A stretch of DNA of 64,000 bases, taken from contig CAVQBE010000014.1 in the NCBI GenBank assembly GCA_963710675.1, positions 35,232-99,231 of the forward strand, written 5' to 3'. The notes beneath the pieces are model-generated. The model did not search any database and was not told the DNA's origin. It was given only the letters and a program-made list of their open reading frames with translations. Within the stretch, counting starts at the first letter, position 1. Every line of letters starts with the position of its first letter. A program made the translations under genes and the position numbers. Source of the DNA: JACCZX01 sp963710675. GTDB lineage: Bacteria; Pseudomonadota; Gammaproteobacteria; Burkholderiales; Burkholderiaceae_F. Shown in pieces: positions 26,480 through 35,561 of the stretch.

Positions 26480-26912
26480 ATGAAGAACGAACTCGAGTGT
26501 TCGCCGCGCCATCCAGCTCGTAGCCGCAACAACAGCGGTGTGGCTCGCCACCACAGGGGCCGTTGCAGCGCAGGTGCCGGTTGTCAGCGTCGCGGTCTTT
26601 GCCGACCACTACGCGCTAGGTGGACGGCACATCGATGATCTCGATAGGCTCGAAGATGCCATTGCACAGATGCGCCCACGTGGAGTGCGGCTTGAAGCCT
26701 GCGGCGAAGGCGCCTCGCGCGCGCTGCGCGCGGCCACGCACCGCTTTCGCAACCTCTATTTGGACTTGCGTACAGCCGCGATTAATGACGCGGCATGCCA
26801 GTCGGCATCAGTAGCTCGCGCCGTTCCGGTCAGTCAACGCTTCGGGCAACCGCCGTTCGGCATCTACGACGAAGCAGTCGATCGGTGGTGGAGCACGTTG
26901 AGCATGCCCTGA
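26480..26912 (+). pseudogene. Small secreted protein with a probable N-terminal frameshift
   Basis: A good start exists at ATG 26480, with AGGGAGAACG upstream, but it is out of frame with the main coding stretch. The main frame encodes a signal-peptide-like run (AIQLVAATTAVWLATTGAVAAQ-type, split here as AIQLVAATTAVW and LATTGAVAAQ) and a 105-residue mature region with Cys residues at LEACGEGAS and DAACQSA, ending at 26912. In-frame starts in this stretch are only a GTG at 26538. A one-base shift between about 26483 and 26505 would restore a normal gene. No family is recognised. Either the gene is broken or the assembly has an indel. Confidence 0.5.
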
Positions 26913-26923
26913 TCCCTTGCTCG

Positions 26924-26954
26924 CAACGCAGCCGTGTGGTCCGCGGCTGCGTTG
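26924..26954 (+). terminator. Hairpin after the secreted-protein ORF
   Basis: CAACGCAGCCG pairs perfectly with CGGCTGCGTTG across a nine-base loop, 12 bp after the stop codon at 26912. No T-run follows. It is a likely transcript end or a stabilising hairpin. Confidence 0.5.
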
Positions 26955-27077
26955 GCTGCTGCGCGACGGCGACCAGGCGATGACATCGTCGGGTTAGGTC
27001 TGACTGCGGTACGCCGGCGTATGTTTCGATCTTGTTCACACTGAGTGGTAAGACCGAATTGATAACCGGTTCGACCC

Positions 27078-27875
27078 ATGACCAGCAGCAACACAACTCC
27101 TGCCATTCTGATCACCATCCCGCTCAGCCACTACTGCGAGAAGGCGCGCTGGGCGCTCGACCGCGCCGCGCTGCCGTACCGGGAGGAGCCGCACGCTCCA
27201 CTGCTGCACCGGCTTGCGACGAAGCGCAATGAGAGTGGCACCGTGCCAGTGCTGGTGCATGCAGGCACTCGTTTCGCTGATTCGACCGATATTCTCAAGC
27301 ACATTGATAGGGTCAGCGGCGGCGACGTGCTCTACCCGCGCGATGCCGAGCTTCGACGCAACGTGGACGAACTCGAGGAGCGGTTCGATAAGGAGCTCGG
27401 CCCGCATGCGCGCCGCTGGGCGTACGGGCAGGCGCTGCCGCAGACGAGGTCGATGCGCTCGCTGTGGTCGCGTGATGTGCCGCCGCTTGAGGCGAGCGTG
27501 ATTTATGTCCTCACGCCGATGGTGCGGCGGCTCGTGCGCATGGCGTACAAGATCACGCCCGAGAACGCGCAGCGTTCACTTGCGCGCGTGCGCGGCGTGT
27601 TTCGACAAGTGGACGATCTGCTCAGTGATGGGCGCCGCTTTCTGGTCGGCGAGCGATTCACCGCCGCCGATCTGACCTTCGCGGCGCTCGCGACGCCGGT
27701 ACTGTTGCCTGCCGAATGCCGCGCTGTCCAACCAGCCCTCGACGATGTGCCTCTCGCGATGCGCGAAGAGATCTTGCGCTTTCGGGAAACCGACGCGGGG
27801 CAGTTTGCGCTGCGAATGTTCTCGCAAGAGCGTGACAGGCGTGTCAGCGCGGTCTTACTTGCTTCTGCGCCGTAA
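27078..27875 (+). CDS. Glutathione S-transferase family protein
   Basis: The 265-residue protein has a thioredoxin-fold N-terminus (ILITIPLSHYCEKARWALDR, with the Ser/Cys active-site region SHYCEKA) and a helical C-terminal domain (RFLVGERFTAADLTFAAL, the conserved N-capping box region). It fits the cytosolic GST superfamily. The substrate is not predictable. The gene is monocistronic. Confidence 0.85.
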   Translation: MTSSNTTPAILITIPLSHYCEKARWALDRAALPYREEPHAPLLHRLATKRNESGTVPVLVHAGTRFADSTDILKHIDRVSGGDVLYPRDAELRRNVDELEERFDKELGPHARRWAYGQALPQTRSMRSLWSRDVPPLEASVIYVLTPMVRRLVRMAYKITPENAQRSLARVRGVFRQVDDLLSDGRRFLVGERFTAADLTFAALATPVLLPAECRAVQPALDDVPLAMREEILRFRETDAGQFALRMFSQERDRRVSAVLLASAP

Positions 27876-28032
27876 GCGCTGCGTTTTTCGGGACCGATGC
27901 GAAGAATAACTGCGTGCTACGCGTGCTAATCGAAGTCGGTGCAGATGACTAAGTGCGACGCCGCCGCGAGTCAGACTTGGACGGATAAGGCCAATAGCGA
28001 GTGGCAGCACCGTGCCAGGTCCCCAATCATCC

Positions 28033-28443
28033 CTACGCCGACGGGTTCTTGCCGATGCGCGTCGCGCCCTCTGGAAGCGGATCCCACGGTTGTATGGAAT
28101 CACACCAGATGTGCAGCGTCGGTTGAATCCAAGACGGGTCGTCAAGTGATCCACCCTTAACGAACGTCATGCCAGCAAACACACCGGCCTCTGTAAACAA
28201 CGCGGAACCACACTGTGGGCAAAACCGGCGAGTCACTTGCATGCCAGAGGTTCCGACCGCGCTATAGGATTTCGGCATGCCTTGCACGTCTAGAGAGGAG
28301 GTTGGCACTGCCACGTTGACTGAATATCCGCCGCCACCTGCCTTCTGACAATTTCGGCAATGACAGAAAGCTGTCAGTGCCGGTTCTGCAGACGAGCTGT
28401 AACGCACTTGGCCACACATACAACTTCCGGTGATCGATGCCAC
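28033..28443 (-). CDS. GFA-family (glutathione-dependent formaldehyde-activating-like) protein
   Basis: This 136-residue zinc-binding protein has the family cysteines: CMCGQVRY, then CHCRNCQKAGG, then CPQCGSALF. GFA members act on or bind S-hydroxymethylglutathione, though many have unknown roles. The start is placed at GTG 28443 because GGGAG lies upstream and the domain begins immediately after; a longer frame to 28596 adds 51 residues not typical of the family. A second GFA protein is at 47982. Confidence 0.8.
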   Translation of the reverse strand: MASITGSCMCGQVRYSSSAEPALTAFCHCRNCQKAGGGGYSVNVAVPTSSLDVQGMPKSYSAVGTSGMQVTRRFCPQCGSALFTEAGVFAGMTFVKGGSLDDPSWIQPTLHIWCDSIQPWDPLPEGATRIGKNPSA

Positions 28444-28596
28444 GCTTACTCCCAGGTTGTGAATGTAGTCACCATCGATGACATATTCGACGCTTACGGC
28501 CGTAGCCGGTTTCAAGTCGAGCATGCAGAACCAGTCCGCGCTTGCGCCGAGTTGGAATTCCAATGCCGACTTGAAGGTCGACCAAGTGCTGAACAA

Positions 28597-29181
28597 TCAG
28601 ACCGTCTTTACTTCAATGAAATACAGGCCCCACGGACACAATGCGAAGCGTTCCTTGAGCGGCTTTTCTTTAAAGTCGGGAAGCCGGTCTGCATCATAGA
28701 TAGCCCAAAGCGGGCCCAGCCCGCCCACGCTCATAGGCGCCCCATCCAGCGCGCTGGCTACGATCATGCGAAAACGGTGCGCGTCCGCTAGGCTCACCGA
28801 GACGTTGTAACCGTCGAGTGCGCGCAGGCTCAGCATCACAGGCGCACGCGCGGCCACACCAGATGCTTCGACCACCGCGCTTAGCAGTGGGCCGCTTAGC
28901 CTGTGTGCCTTACTGTCGTACTCCAGCGTGGGCCGGATGGTTACCGACGACAGACGCCCCAACATCGCGGCATCGAACTGCCGCGCCTTGTCAAACTTGA
29001 CTCCATGCTTGACCATCAATTGGTCCAATGCGGGGTCCAAAGGACCGCGGTTGTGCCGAGTAATTGATCCGGCAACAGTTAAAAGACCGTGGCCGGTGCG
29101 CGGACCTGATGGAGTTGCACCCGCTTGCAAGGGCAGGGTCGCACTGAGCGCACTCGCTGTGAGAAATTGGCGCTTGTTCAC
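28597..29181 (-). CDS. Short molybdopterin-oxidoreductase-fold exported protein
   Basis: The protein has 194 residues with a Tat-like or Sec signal (MNKRQFLTASALSATLPL). The body resembles the oxidoreductase molybdopterin-binding (SUOX) fold in short form: GSITRHNRGP, SGPLLSAVVEASG, LDGYNVSVSLAD, GAPMSVGGLGPLWAIY. The cysteine that ligates Mo in sulfite-oxidase family proteins has no counterpart in the expected place; the only mature Cys is near the end (LCPWG). Cofactor binding is therefore doubtful. The divergent neighbour at 29352 is a sensor kinase, and the pair could be functionally linked (inference). Confidence 0.65.
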   Translation of the reverse strand: MNKRQFLTASALSATLPLQAGATPSGPRTGHGLLTVAGSITRHNRGPLDPALDQLMVKHGVKFDKARQFDAAMLGRLSSVTIRPTLEYDSKAHRLSGPLLSAVVEASGVAARAPVMLSLRALDGYNVSVSLADAHRFRMIVASALDGAPMSVGGLGPLWAIYDADRLPDFKEKPLKERFALCPWGLYFIEVKTV

Positions 29182-29351
29182 TTAGTCACTTGTTCGGTGA
29201 AATGGAATTTTGGCCCATTTTTCACGCCTCTTGCCGATAGCGGAAATCCGTCGATGACAGCTAACGTCCTCTAGCTCCATACCGGACATCGGGGTCGTCA
29301 ATGTGACAAGGGCCGGGCACACTGCATGTTTCCGCACGCCGACGCAATTCA

Positions 29352-31016
29352 ATGCGCGATCCGATTGCCGCCCATCCGTCGCTGACCCGAAACGAGGTCA
29401 ACCAGCGCATTCGCTTCCGGCGGTTCCTGCTCGCCAGTACGTTCTCGGCGGTTTACCTGGTGGTGCTCGCCATCTTTTACACGCAGGGCAAGGTGGACCG
29501 CGAGACGCTGGTTCAAGCTTCGGCAATAGCCACGGCGGCGGTACTCGTGTTCCTCGTGCTCTTCCGCTCAGGGCTAAACCTGCGGTTCCCCGATCCCAGT
29601 CTCACGGAACTCCAGTTTCTCGCGGCGGTATCCACGATGTTATTCGTGGTCTACCGCGCACCCGATACGCGACTCGTGTTCGCCGCGTTCTTTTTTGTCG
29701 CACTGATGTTCGGAATGTTGCGTTCGAGTGGCACACCGCTGACCGTTCTCGGCTGGGAATCGTTGGCTTGCTTCGCGCTGATGGCGGGGCTGCGCTACGT
29801 CAGCAACTTGGACGTGGAGATGTTGCGCCTGGACCTGCTTCAGCTGGTCGTCATGGCAGTCACGTTTCCGTGGTTCGTGCTCATCGGCAGGCGAGTCACA
29901 CGTTTGAGGGAGGCAGATCGGCGCAAGGACGTGTTCCTCGCGAGCCTCGCCCACGAATTGCGCAATCCGCTGGCGCCGATCCGGACCGGAGTAGCCATCC
30001 TTCGGATGACGGGTGCCGAGTCGCAATCGCAAACGGTTCTGGCGATGATGGAGCGTCAGCTTCAGCACATGGCGTTACTTCTCGACGATCTGCTCGACGT
30101 CAGCCGGATTTCACGGGGCAAGATCACCCTTCATCACGAGCGGATAGACCTCCGGCACGTTGTGGACACGGCGGTGGAAGCGAGCCGTCCGCTGATCGAG
30201 CAGATGGGCCACGAATTTTCGGTATCAGCACCCTCCGAGCCTGCGTTTCTGAATGCCGACCCGGTGCGCTTGGCGCAGATTATTTCGAACCTGCTCAACA
30301 ACGCCGCAAAGTACACGCCGCCCGGAGGACGGATAGTGCTGAAGGCCGAGCATCACGGGGACGAGGTCGAGGTCTCGGTCACCGATAACGGCATCGGTAT
30401 TCCTGGCGAGAGCCTGGAATCGATTTTCGAGATGTTCGCCCAGATCGGAAGCCATTCGTCGAACTCTCAGGGTGGCTTGGGCATCGGCCTTTCACTTGCC
30501 AAAGGTCTGGTGGCATTGCACGGCGGCACGATCGAGGCATTCAGCGAGGGGCTCGGCCGTGGAAGCGAATTCCGTGTACGAGTGCCGACACGCTTGACGC
30601 TCGATGCGGACTCCGCGCCACCAGTAAGGACGGTGTTAACTTCACATCGATTGAAGATCCTTGTCGTGGACGACAACCGTGACGCAGCCGAAAGCCTCTC
30701 GATGCTGCTGGAACTGAAGGGGCACGAGGTTCGACGAGCCTACGACGGGGAGAATGCCCTGCAGCTCGCTGAAGAATTCCGTCCGCAGATGGTGCTGCTC
30801 GATCTCGGCATGCCCAAAATGAACGGATACGAGGCGTGCCGTCGAATCCGCGAGCAAGCGTGGGGTGCGCAGATGACGCTGATCGCAGTCACCGGTTGGG
30901 GCCAGGAGGACGACCGGCGCAAGTCCACAGCCGCAGGATTCGACGGACACCTCGTCAAACCCGTCGACCCCGAGACTCTTGAGGAACTCTCAATTTATTC
31001 GCATTCGCGTGTCTGA
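29352..31016 (+). CDS. Hybrid sensor histidine kinase with polytopic N-terminus
   Basis: This 554-residue protein starts with about five or six transmembrane helices (residues ~24-180). HisKA follows with acceptor His201 (LAHELRNPLAPI). The ATPase domain has NLLNNAAKYTPPGG, DNGIGIPG and GGLGIGLSLAKGL. The receiver domain (from ILVVDDNRDA) has Asp484 and Lys536. There is no periplasmic sensor domain, so sensing is probably by the membrane helices. The gene is divergent from the molybdopterin-fold protein. Confidence 0.92.
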   Translation: MRDPIAAHPSLTRNEVNQRIRFRRFLLASTFSAVYLVVLAIFYTQGKVDRETLVQASAIATAAVLVFLVLFRSGLNLRFPDPSLTELQFLAAVSTMLFVVYRAPDTRLVFAAFFFVALMFGMLRSSGTPLTVLGWESLACFALMAGLRYVSNLDVEMLRLDLLQLVVMAVTFPWFVLIGRRVTRLREADRRKDVFLASLAHELRNPLAPIRTGVAILRMTGAESQSQTVLAMMERQLQHMALLLDDLLDVSRISRGKITLHHERIDLRHVVDTAVEASRPLIEQMGHEFSVSAPSEPAFLNADPVRLAQIISNLLNNAAKYTPPGGRIVLKAEHHGDEVEVSVTDNGIGIPGESLESIFEMFAQIGSHSSNSQGGLGIGLSLAKGLVALHGGTIEAFSEGLGRGSEFRVRVPTRLTLDADSAPPVRTVLTSHRLKILVVDDNRDAAESLSMLLELKGHEVRRAYDGENALQLAEEFRPQMVLLDLGMPKMNGYEACRRIREQAWGAQMTLIAVTGWGQEDDRRKSTAAGFDGHLVKPVDPETLEELSIYSHSRV

Positions 31017-31057
31017 CGCTGCGCTTGCGACAAGCCACTCGCCGCTAGGGGACACAG

Positions 31058-32188
31058 TTACGGCTGCAGCAGGCCGCGCGCAGCCTGCCTCACGTCGGGC
31101 GACGAGAAGCGGAAGGCAGCGCGATCCAGCACGTAGTGGATGAAGCCGGTCGCGAAGCCCAGTGCTAGCAGCACCGGCACGAAGGGCGACGAGCGCAGCC
31201 ACCACGCCACATCACCGTAGATGCGGTCGGCGTAAACGAATTCATCGGCCACGGCCTCCACCTCGAGCACCGGCAGCAACAGGGTGGAGACGACGGCGAG
31301 CACGACCAGCACCGCCCAGCCACGCCGGTTGATGGGCGCCAGCAGCCGCTGCCATCGCGTGGCAGGCTCCTGGATACCACCGGAAGCCGCGAGCGACGCG
31401 AGTCCCATCGCAGCGCTCCAGTGCTGCACGCTCCACAGCACAATGAACAGAAAGGGGTCGCGCGCCAGGAAGGCGAAGAGCACCATGGCGGCGACGCCGA
31501 GGACGTAGGCTACGCGCGGCAGCGATGCGTGCTGGGAGCGCAGCTCGACGCGCAGCATGAGCGCGGTCAGGATCACGACGAGGACGATGCCGCCATCGCG
31601 TAGCGTGTGCGCGAACAGGTCGGCTCCGACCGCTCCCAGCAGCGGATCGATCCAGCGATCCTGGAAGGCGATCGATCCGGCCAAGGCCTCTGCTACCACA
31701 ACGAAACCTCCGCCGACGACCAACGCGAACCACCGATCGAGTCGTCGCGTGGACGTATCCGACGCTCGTCCCGCGCGTGCCCGGTAGAGACTGAGTAGAC
31801 CAAAGTGCTGCGCGGCAAAGTGGTAGCTCAGCAGCACATAGTCCAAGACGGCGAGCCAGACCACGCGTTCGATCAGCGGCACCGGCAGCACCGTCTCGGG
31901 AGCCAGCAGTACGGCGAAGCAGGCCACGACGATGGCCAACGGGACCACGACGAAGCGCAATCGCTGCTTGGAAAGCAGGGGCCGGTACGCAGGCGTCGCG
32001 TAGGCCAGCCAGGCAGACGAGACGCGGTGGCCGAACCACAGAGTCACCGTGAGCGCGAAGAAGAGCCCGTCCACTGGGCTGGCGCGCACGTCGTCATAAC
32101 CCCACGCCAGCAGAAAGACCAAAGGGGCCAACCACAGCGCGTTCAGGATCCAAACAAGATCCCAGGCCGGACTCTTGATCCATCGCAT
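31058..32188 (-). CDS. Polytopic membrane protein of unknown function
   Basis: The protein has 376 residues with about ten or eleven transmembrane helices. The motifs SYHFAAQHFGLLSLYRA and LWSVQHWSAAMGLAS carry histidines in or near membrane segments. I recognise no family. It lies between the third hybrid kinase (convergent) and the second winged-helix/NB-ARC regulator (same strand, 51 bp upstream), which may control it. Confidence 0.65.
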   Translation of the reverse strand: MRWIKSPAWDLVWILNALWLAPLVFLLAWGYDDVRASPVDGLFFALTVTLWFGHRVSSAWLAYATPAYRPLLSKQRLRFVVVPLAIVVACFAVLLAPETVLPVPLIERVVWLAVLDYVLLSYHFAAQHFGLLSLYRARAGRASDTSTRRLDRWFALVVGGGFVVVAEALAGSIAFQDRWIDPLLGAVGADLFAHTLRDGGIVLVVILTALMLRVELRSQHASLPRVAYVLGVAAMVLFAFLARDPFLFIVLWSVQHWSAAMGLASLAASGGIQEPATRWQRLLAPINRRGWAVLVVLAVVSTLLLPVLEVEAVADEFVYADRIYGDVAWWLRSSPFVPVLLALGFATGFIHYVLDRAAFRFSSPDVRQAARGLLQP

Positions 32189-32239
32189 GGAACAGAACGT
32201 ACCGCATCGGCTCGGCTTGATGTCTGCCCGACCGATGTC

Positions 32240-34762
32240 TTAGCCCTTCGACGCAAGTGAGTGTGAAGCAAGGGGAGGGGCATCCGTGAACATGAGCTCG
32301 ATCGCCTGTTCTTCCGTCAATCGAGCACCCGCTGCCGCAGACTGCTGCGCGAGCGCAGTTCCCAGCCCCGCTTGAACAAGCGCCATGACCCGATCGCGAG
32401 TGTCCGTAACGAAAGGCGGGACAAGGCGCCTCGTCCGCTGCACCTCGACGTCAAAAAATCCGATCAACATGGCAGCATTGGTCTCTGATCCTGGCTGCTG
32501 CGCGTGAAGCAGCGCGATGTATGGAACCAGCGAAGCCACCATCGCCGTGCGTTGCAGATATGGAATGACGGCTTTGCTAAGGGTAAGCGCGACCTCGCGA
32601 TCGCCGCGCAGCGCGTGTGCGTAAGCCAGAAATAGCTGCGCACCGCCAATACCATATGGCGCGTTGGTGCGCTTAAACGTAGCGATCGCATCCTGAAGAA
32701 TGGTTATCGCCTCGTCGATGTGACCGAGCGCGCAGCCATACCATGCCGCGGCAGCGAGCGCCATTTGCTCGCCAATTTCCAGCCCACTCTCGCGGTAGAT
32801 TGCAGCCTGACGTTCAGCCCATCGGCGAGCGTTTTCGTACTCTCGCAGATAATTAAAGTGCCGGGCGTGCGCAAGCGCCAACGCCGCTTTTTGACGGGAC
32901 GGCGCATCATCGTCGATCAGCGCGTCGGCTTCGGCGAGCGCGGTCGCACGATGCTGCGACTCGCCGCGATGAGCGCCTACCATCACCGTCCATATCAAAC
33001 AATCAATCAATCTGAAGGTATCGCCCAATGGGCGGAACAATTCCGTGGCACGCAAGGCGGCGACGAAGCACTCGTGTGGACCACCAAGGTAACCAAGGTG
33101 CGCAAGAGTTAGGTTGAAGCGCGCCTCCACCTCAACTTCCAGTCCTTCGGGCAGCGGCAATAGACGCATGCCACAGTCGATGCCTTCGTTCATCAGCTCG
33201 TAGTTCAGCCATAGCCGCCGGCTGTTGGCGAAGAGCGCGCACGCGAGCGCGCGATGGTCTTCGGCCGCCGCCCAATTAATGGCGGCACGCAGGTTGTCCA
33301 ACTCGGCGTCGTGGCGCCTCTGCTCTTCTTCGCTCCACCTCCAATGCCCGGCCTCGACGTGCTGCGCAAACGCGAGCATGGCGTCAGCGTGTCTTTGCAA
33401 AAGCTGGAGCGTTTCGCTTGCTCCAGCGAGCTGCTCGAGTGCAAACGCGCGCGTTGTCTCCAGCAGCCGGTATCTCGGTGCTTCGCCGCCGTCGGCAACC
33501 ACCAACGACTTGTCGACCAGATGACCGAGCAGGTCCAGTACTGTCCACTGGTCCAGCTGTTCGTCGGCAGCGACCGCCTGCGCCAGCTCAAGGGAGAAGC
33601 CGCCGACAAACACGCCGAGCCGGCGAAACACTGCCCGCTCATCAGCTGACAGCAATTGATAGCTCCACTCGAGGGTTGCCCGTAGTGTTTGATGGCGACG
33701 TAATACGGAGCGAGTGCCGCCTGTCAAAACATTAAACCGCTCGTCGAGTCGCGTGCGCACGCCCTCCACGCCGAGTAATCGGACGCGCGCCGCCGCTAAT
33801 TCGATCGCGAGAGGCATACCGTCGAGGCGACGACAAATGTCGGCGATTGTTTGGATCTGTACGTGCGTCGGTTGCAGCCGCGGATCAGCCGCTTGAGCGC
33901 GTGAGACAAACAGTGCAACGGCGGCCGGTGTTTCGGTGTCGCTGTCGATTGCCAGTCCGCTCAATCGATACACATGCTCCGCCGGCAGGCGCAACGGCTC
34001 CTGGCTGGTGACCAGCACGCGCAAGTCCGGTACTTCGGCTAGCAGAGAGCGCACACACTCAGCGGCCGCGTCCAGAACGTGCTCGCAGTTGTCGAGAATC
34101 AACAGCGAACGTCCGCTGCGCAAAAGTGCCGCAACTGTTTGCATGACTGGCCGATCGCTGCCGCCGTGAACGCCCAGCGTCTGCGCAATCGCGGCGGGTA
34201 CTGCTGCGGGGTCGCTCAGCTGCGAAAGATCAACCCACCAGATTCCGCCTGCAAAATGCACGCGCTCCGTCCCGGAGAGCACCTGCGCCAGTCGCGTCTT
34301 GCCGATACCACCAGCACCAACGATTGATACCAGCGCATGTTTGTGCAGCAAGTCGCTGATCCCCAGCAGATCCTCTTTCCGACCATACAGTGGCTCCGGA
34401 GCTGCCGCCGGCGTTGGCTGAGCTCGAGAAAATTGCGCGGCGGCGTCGTTAATGGACTCAGCAAGGCTCGCGGTGAAGCGATAGCCGCGCCCGGGAATCG
34501 TCGCAATCGTCTGCGGTCCCAGCAGCTTGCGCAGTGCCGAGATGTGGACCTGCAGGTTGTTTTCCTCGACGACGACACCCGGCCAGACCAGCTCGAATAA
34601 TTCGTTCTTGCCGACCGCACGGTCGCGCCGCTCTACCAGAGCTACCAGTACGTCAAACGCGCGCGCACCCAACCGAGCGGGCTCTTCGTCGATCAGCAAT
34701 CGGCGCTGAGCCAAATCCAAGCGCGCTGCGCCGAAACGAATCTCTGAAGTGGCGGTTTCCAT
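32240..34762 (-). CDS. Winged-helix/NB-ARC ATPase transcriptional regulator, paralogue
   Basis: This 840-residue paralogue of the gene at 6403 has the same layout: an OmpR-type winged helix (residues 1-100, with ISALRKLLGPQTIATIP), Walker A GAGGIGKT (149-156), Walker B LLILDNCEHVLD and a long helical C-terminus. The start at 34762 (METATSEIRF) is preceded by AGAGGCC and begins at the domain edge; a longer frame to 34861 adds 33 unlikely residues. It may regulate the membrane gene downstream or the divergent small genes at 34926. Confidence 0.9.
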   Translation of the reverse strand: METATSEIRFGAARLDLAQRRLLIDEEPARLGARAFDVLVALVERRDRAVGKNELFELVWPGVVVEENNLQVHISALRKLLGPQTIATIPGRGYRFTASLAESINDAAAQFSRAQPTPAAAPEPLYGRKEDLLGISDLLHKHALVSIVGAGGIGKTRLAQVLSGTERVHFAGGIWWVDLSQLSDPAAVPAAIAQTLGVHGGSDRPVMQTVAALLRSGRSLLILDNCEHVLDAAAECVRSLLAEVPDLRVLVTSQEPLRLPAEHVYRLSGLAIDSDTETPAAVALFVSRAQAADPRLQPTHVQIQTIADICRRLDGMPLAIELAAARVRLLGVEGVRTRLDERFNVLTGGTRSVLRRHQTLRATLEWSYQLLSADERAVFRRLGVFVGGFSLELAQAVAADEQLDQWTVLDLLGHLVDKSLVVADGGEAPRYRLLETTRAFALEQLAGASETLQLLQRHADAMLAFAQHVEAGHWRWSEEEQRRHDAELDNLRAAINWAAAEDHRALACALFANSRRLWLNYELMNEGIDCGMRLLPLPEGLEVEVEARFNLTLAHLGYLGGPHECFVAALRATELFRPLGDTFRLIDCLIWTVMVGAHRGESQHRATALAEADALIDDDAPSRQKAALALAHARHFNYLREYENARRWAERQAAIYRESGLEIGEQMALAAAAWYGCALGHIDEAITILQDAIATFKRTNAPYGIGGAQLFLAYAHALRGDREVALTLSKAVIPYLQRTAMVASLVPYIALLHAQQPGSETNAAMLIGFFDVEVQRTRRLVPPFVTDTRDRVMALVQAGLGTALAQQSAAAGARLTEEQAIELMFTDAPPLASHSLASKG

Positions 34763-34863
34763 CGACGGCCTCTGGGTCGAGTGCCCAAGCTTAATCGCCC
34801 CGCACTGACGTAAACACGCTGCAAATTCAGAACGATTAAGGCTGATAAAGCACCTGCCCAAAG

Positions 34864-34882
34864 ACCTGAATGCGGTTCAGGT
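34864..34882. promoter_or_regulatory. Small inverted repeat between divergent genes
   Basis: ACCTGAA and TTCAGGT flank a five-base spacer in the divergent region between the winged-helix/NB-ARC gene and the 34926 gene. It could be an operator or a short hairpin. There is no further support. Confidence 0.3.
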
Positions 34883-34925
34883 TCGACGATTCGTCCGTCG
34901 TCAACCCATTTCAAGGAACAACACG

Positions 34926-35045
34926 ATGAACAGCAAATCTCTAACCGAACGCATCGCCCTGATGATGCTTGCCGCGTTTGCTTCGACCAGCACTTTTGCA
35001 CTGGTAGTGCTAGCACCGATGGCCGCCAGCGGTGGACTTGCTTAA
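34926..35045 (+). CDS. 39-residue single-pass membrane protein
   Basis: ATG 34926, with AAGGAA upstream, opens a 39-codon frame encoding one long hydrophobic helix (ALMMLAAFAS and ALVVLAPMAA) after a polar start (MNSKSLTER). It resembles a signal-anchor or a short secreted peptide. It is followed by the secreted protein at 35138 and may share its transcript. Confidence 0.5.
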   Translation: MNSKSLTERIALMMLAAFASTSTFALVVLAPMAASGGLA

Positions 35046-35137
35046 CGCACTCGAATGCTGTCGGCGCAAGAGCGCAGCCCACTTACAGACTGGTCGCACG
35101 CCGAACCACGTCCAATGTCCGAACCAAAGGAGTTCAA

Positions 35138-35461
35138 ATGAAAACCCGATTCCGCTTGCCCTCGATCGCTTTTTGTGGCGCAGTTCTGTTGGCCCTTCTC
35201 GCTTTGCCCGCCCGTGCCGAATTCAAGTGTGACGGGCGCCAGCTATCACGGGTCGACGCCACCGCCTGCGCCCATGCAGCCCAAGGTCCGGATTCGCTGC
35301 GGCGCTTCATCACTCGCACTGAACCGATCTACGGCCTGCAGATGCGCGACTACGTGCGCTTCGTAGGTGATGAGCCGTTGCCTCCGCAGGTACGGGTGGC
35401 GCCAGCTGCCCAAGCAACCAAGCCGGCCTCAATAGCCGGCGTCGCACCCCCCTCTCGTTAA
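35138..35461 (+). CDS. Small secreted protein of unknown function
   Basis: The protein has 107 residues with a clear signal peptide (AVLLALLALPARA) and two Cys residues in the mature N-terminus (FKCDG and ATACAHA). The body is short and the C-terminus is Pro/Ala-rich. The start is supported by AAAGGAG upstream. No family is recognised. Confidence 0.6.
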   Translation: MKTRFRLPSIAFCGAVLLALLALPARAEFKCDGRQLSRVDATACAHAAQGPDSLRRFITRTEPIYGLQMRDYVRFVGDEPLPPQVRVAPAAQATKPASIAGVAPPSR

Positions 35462-35481
35462 AGAAAGAGTGAACGGCGCGA

Positions 35482-35501
35482 CAAGGCCGCGCGCGGCCTT
35501 G
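35482..35501. terminator. Perfect palindrome after the secreted-protein gene
   Basis: CAAGGCCGCG and its complement form a 20-base perfect palindrome, 20 bp after the stop at 35461. In RNA it would fold as a short GC-rich hairpin without a T-run, so it may be a weak terminator or a protein-binding site. Confidence 0.4.
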
Positions 35502-35561
35502 CTGGGCTTTCGAGATTTGCAAGTCACCTCGCATCTAACTTACGTACGCAGGAGAAACACC

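Noticed and set aside
29303..30388. Plus-strand frame of 361 codons overlapping the third hybrid kinase
   Set aside because: The kinase frame carries all catalytic motifs; this frame is a shadow with Arg-rich low-complexity sequence.
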